A stretch of 21,597 bases of DNA from Trachelipus rathkii (taxonomy: Eukaryota > Arthropoda > Malacostraca > Isopoda > Trachelipodidae), in contig JABUQX010022170.1 in NCBI GenBank assembly GCA_015478945.1, positions 1-21,597 on the forward strand, written 5' to 3'. Shown one piece after another: positions 21,565-21,597 of the stretch (the first letter of the stretch is position 1; the number at the start of each line of letters is the position of its first letter). The notes beneath the pieces are model-generated. The model was not told the DNA's origin and did no database searches. It saw nothing but the letters and a program-made list of their open reading frames with translations. The position numbers and the translations under genes were made by a program.

Positions 21565-21568
<4 letters not shown>
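21247..21568. other. Unique tail with GATAG repeats and a purine-rich segment
   Basis: TTGATAGTT occurs at 21304-21312 and 21346-21354, with its reverse complement AACTATCAA at 21330-21338, so two alternative hairpins are possible. A G-rich stretch at 21420-21440 (GGAGCGGGGCGGGGGAGG) and further GGAGGGAGG sequence at 21453-21480 give a purine-rich strand. Four G-runs within 21425-21437 might form a quadruplex. No open frame of note exists. Confidence 0.55.

Positions 21569-21597
<29 letters not shown>
21569..21597. repeat. (TA)n microsatellite running to the window end
   Basis: A perfect TA array truncated by the end of the window, so its full length is unknown. Confidence 0.95.

Overview
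The window looks like nuclear DNA of an arthropod. The evidence is a spliced minus-strand gene with short phase-compatible GT-AG introns, the 3' part of a jockey-like non-LTR retrotransposon, and long dinucleotide (TA)n microsatellites. There is no operon structure, Shine-Dalgarno pattern, rRNA or recognisable tRNA. The exact taxon cannot be read from the sequence; spider or crustacean would be compatible guesses.

Layout. Bases 1 to about 16,980 are extremely AT-rich. Irregular, broken (TA)n/(AATTAT)n blocks (1-405, 1015-2200, 2740-3300, 5620-6010, 6530-7250, 8600-8820, 9063-9300, 10630-10755, 11510-12090, 14040-14180, 16000-16590, 16800-16985) alternate with islands of mixed composition. No intact gene is visible there. 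Two islands are recognisable as heavily diverged, stretched copies, in the same orientation and order, of sequence that occurs cleanly further right: 3862-5618 matches 17151-18479, and about 9990-10575 matches about 19622-20020. Another island (12686-12974) looks like broken coding sequence. A GC-rich island at 16598-16756 carries nested inverted repeats.

From about 16,985 onward the sequence is clean. A minus-strand gene spans roughly 17,580-19,384. Its main exon (17735-18667) encodes about 310 residues of an unrecognised, mostly helical protein. An upstream exon (to 19194) follows a classical polypyrimidine-AG acceptor. A perfect CAG|GTAAGT donor ends the main exon, and a short last exon follows. 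A candidate first exon (19321-19384) has a matching phase. Every proposed junction is phase 1. In the last exon the frame is off by one base at a T6 run (antisense). Right of the gene come a perfect (TA)n array, a unique stretch (19623-20037), a second (TA)n array that abuts the 3' end of the retrotransposon fragment (20118-20893, minus strand, frameshifted and 5'-truncated), more (TA)n, and a unique tail with short inverted repeats.

Interpretation. The only functional candidate is the minus-strand gene, with one broken retroelement beside it. The most notable observation is that the left 17 kb contains insertion-rich duplicates of the right end. This is either a strongly decayed tandem duplication or unpolished or erroneous long-read sequence joined to a polished copy of the same locus. 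I found no convincing novel biological system.
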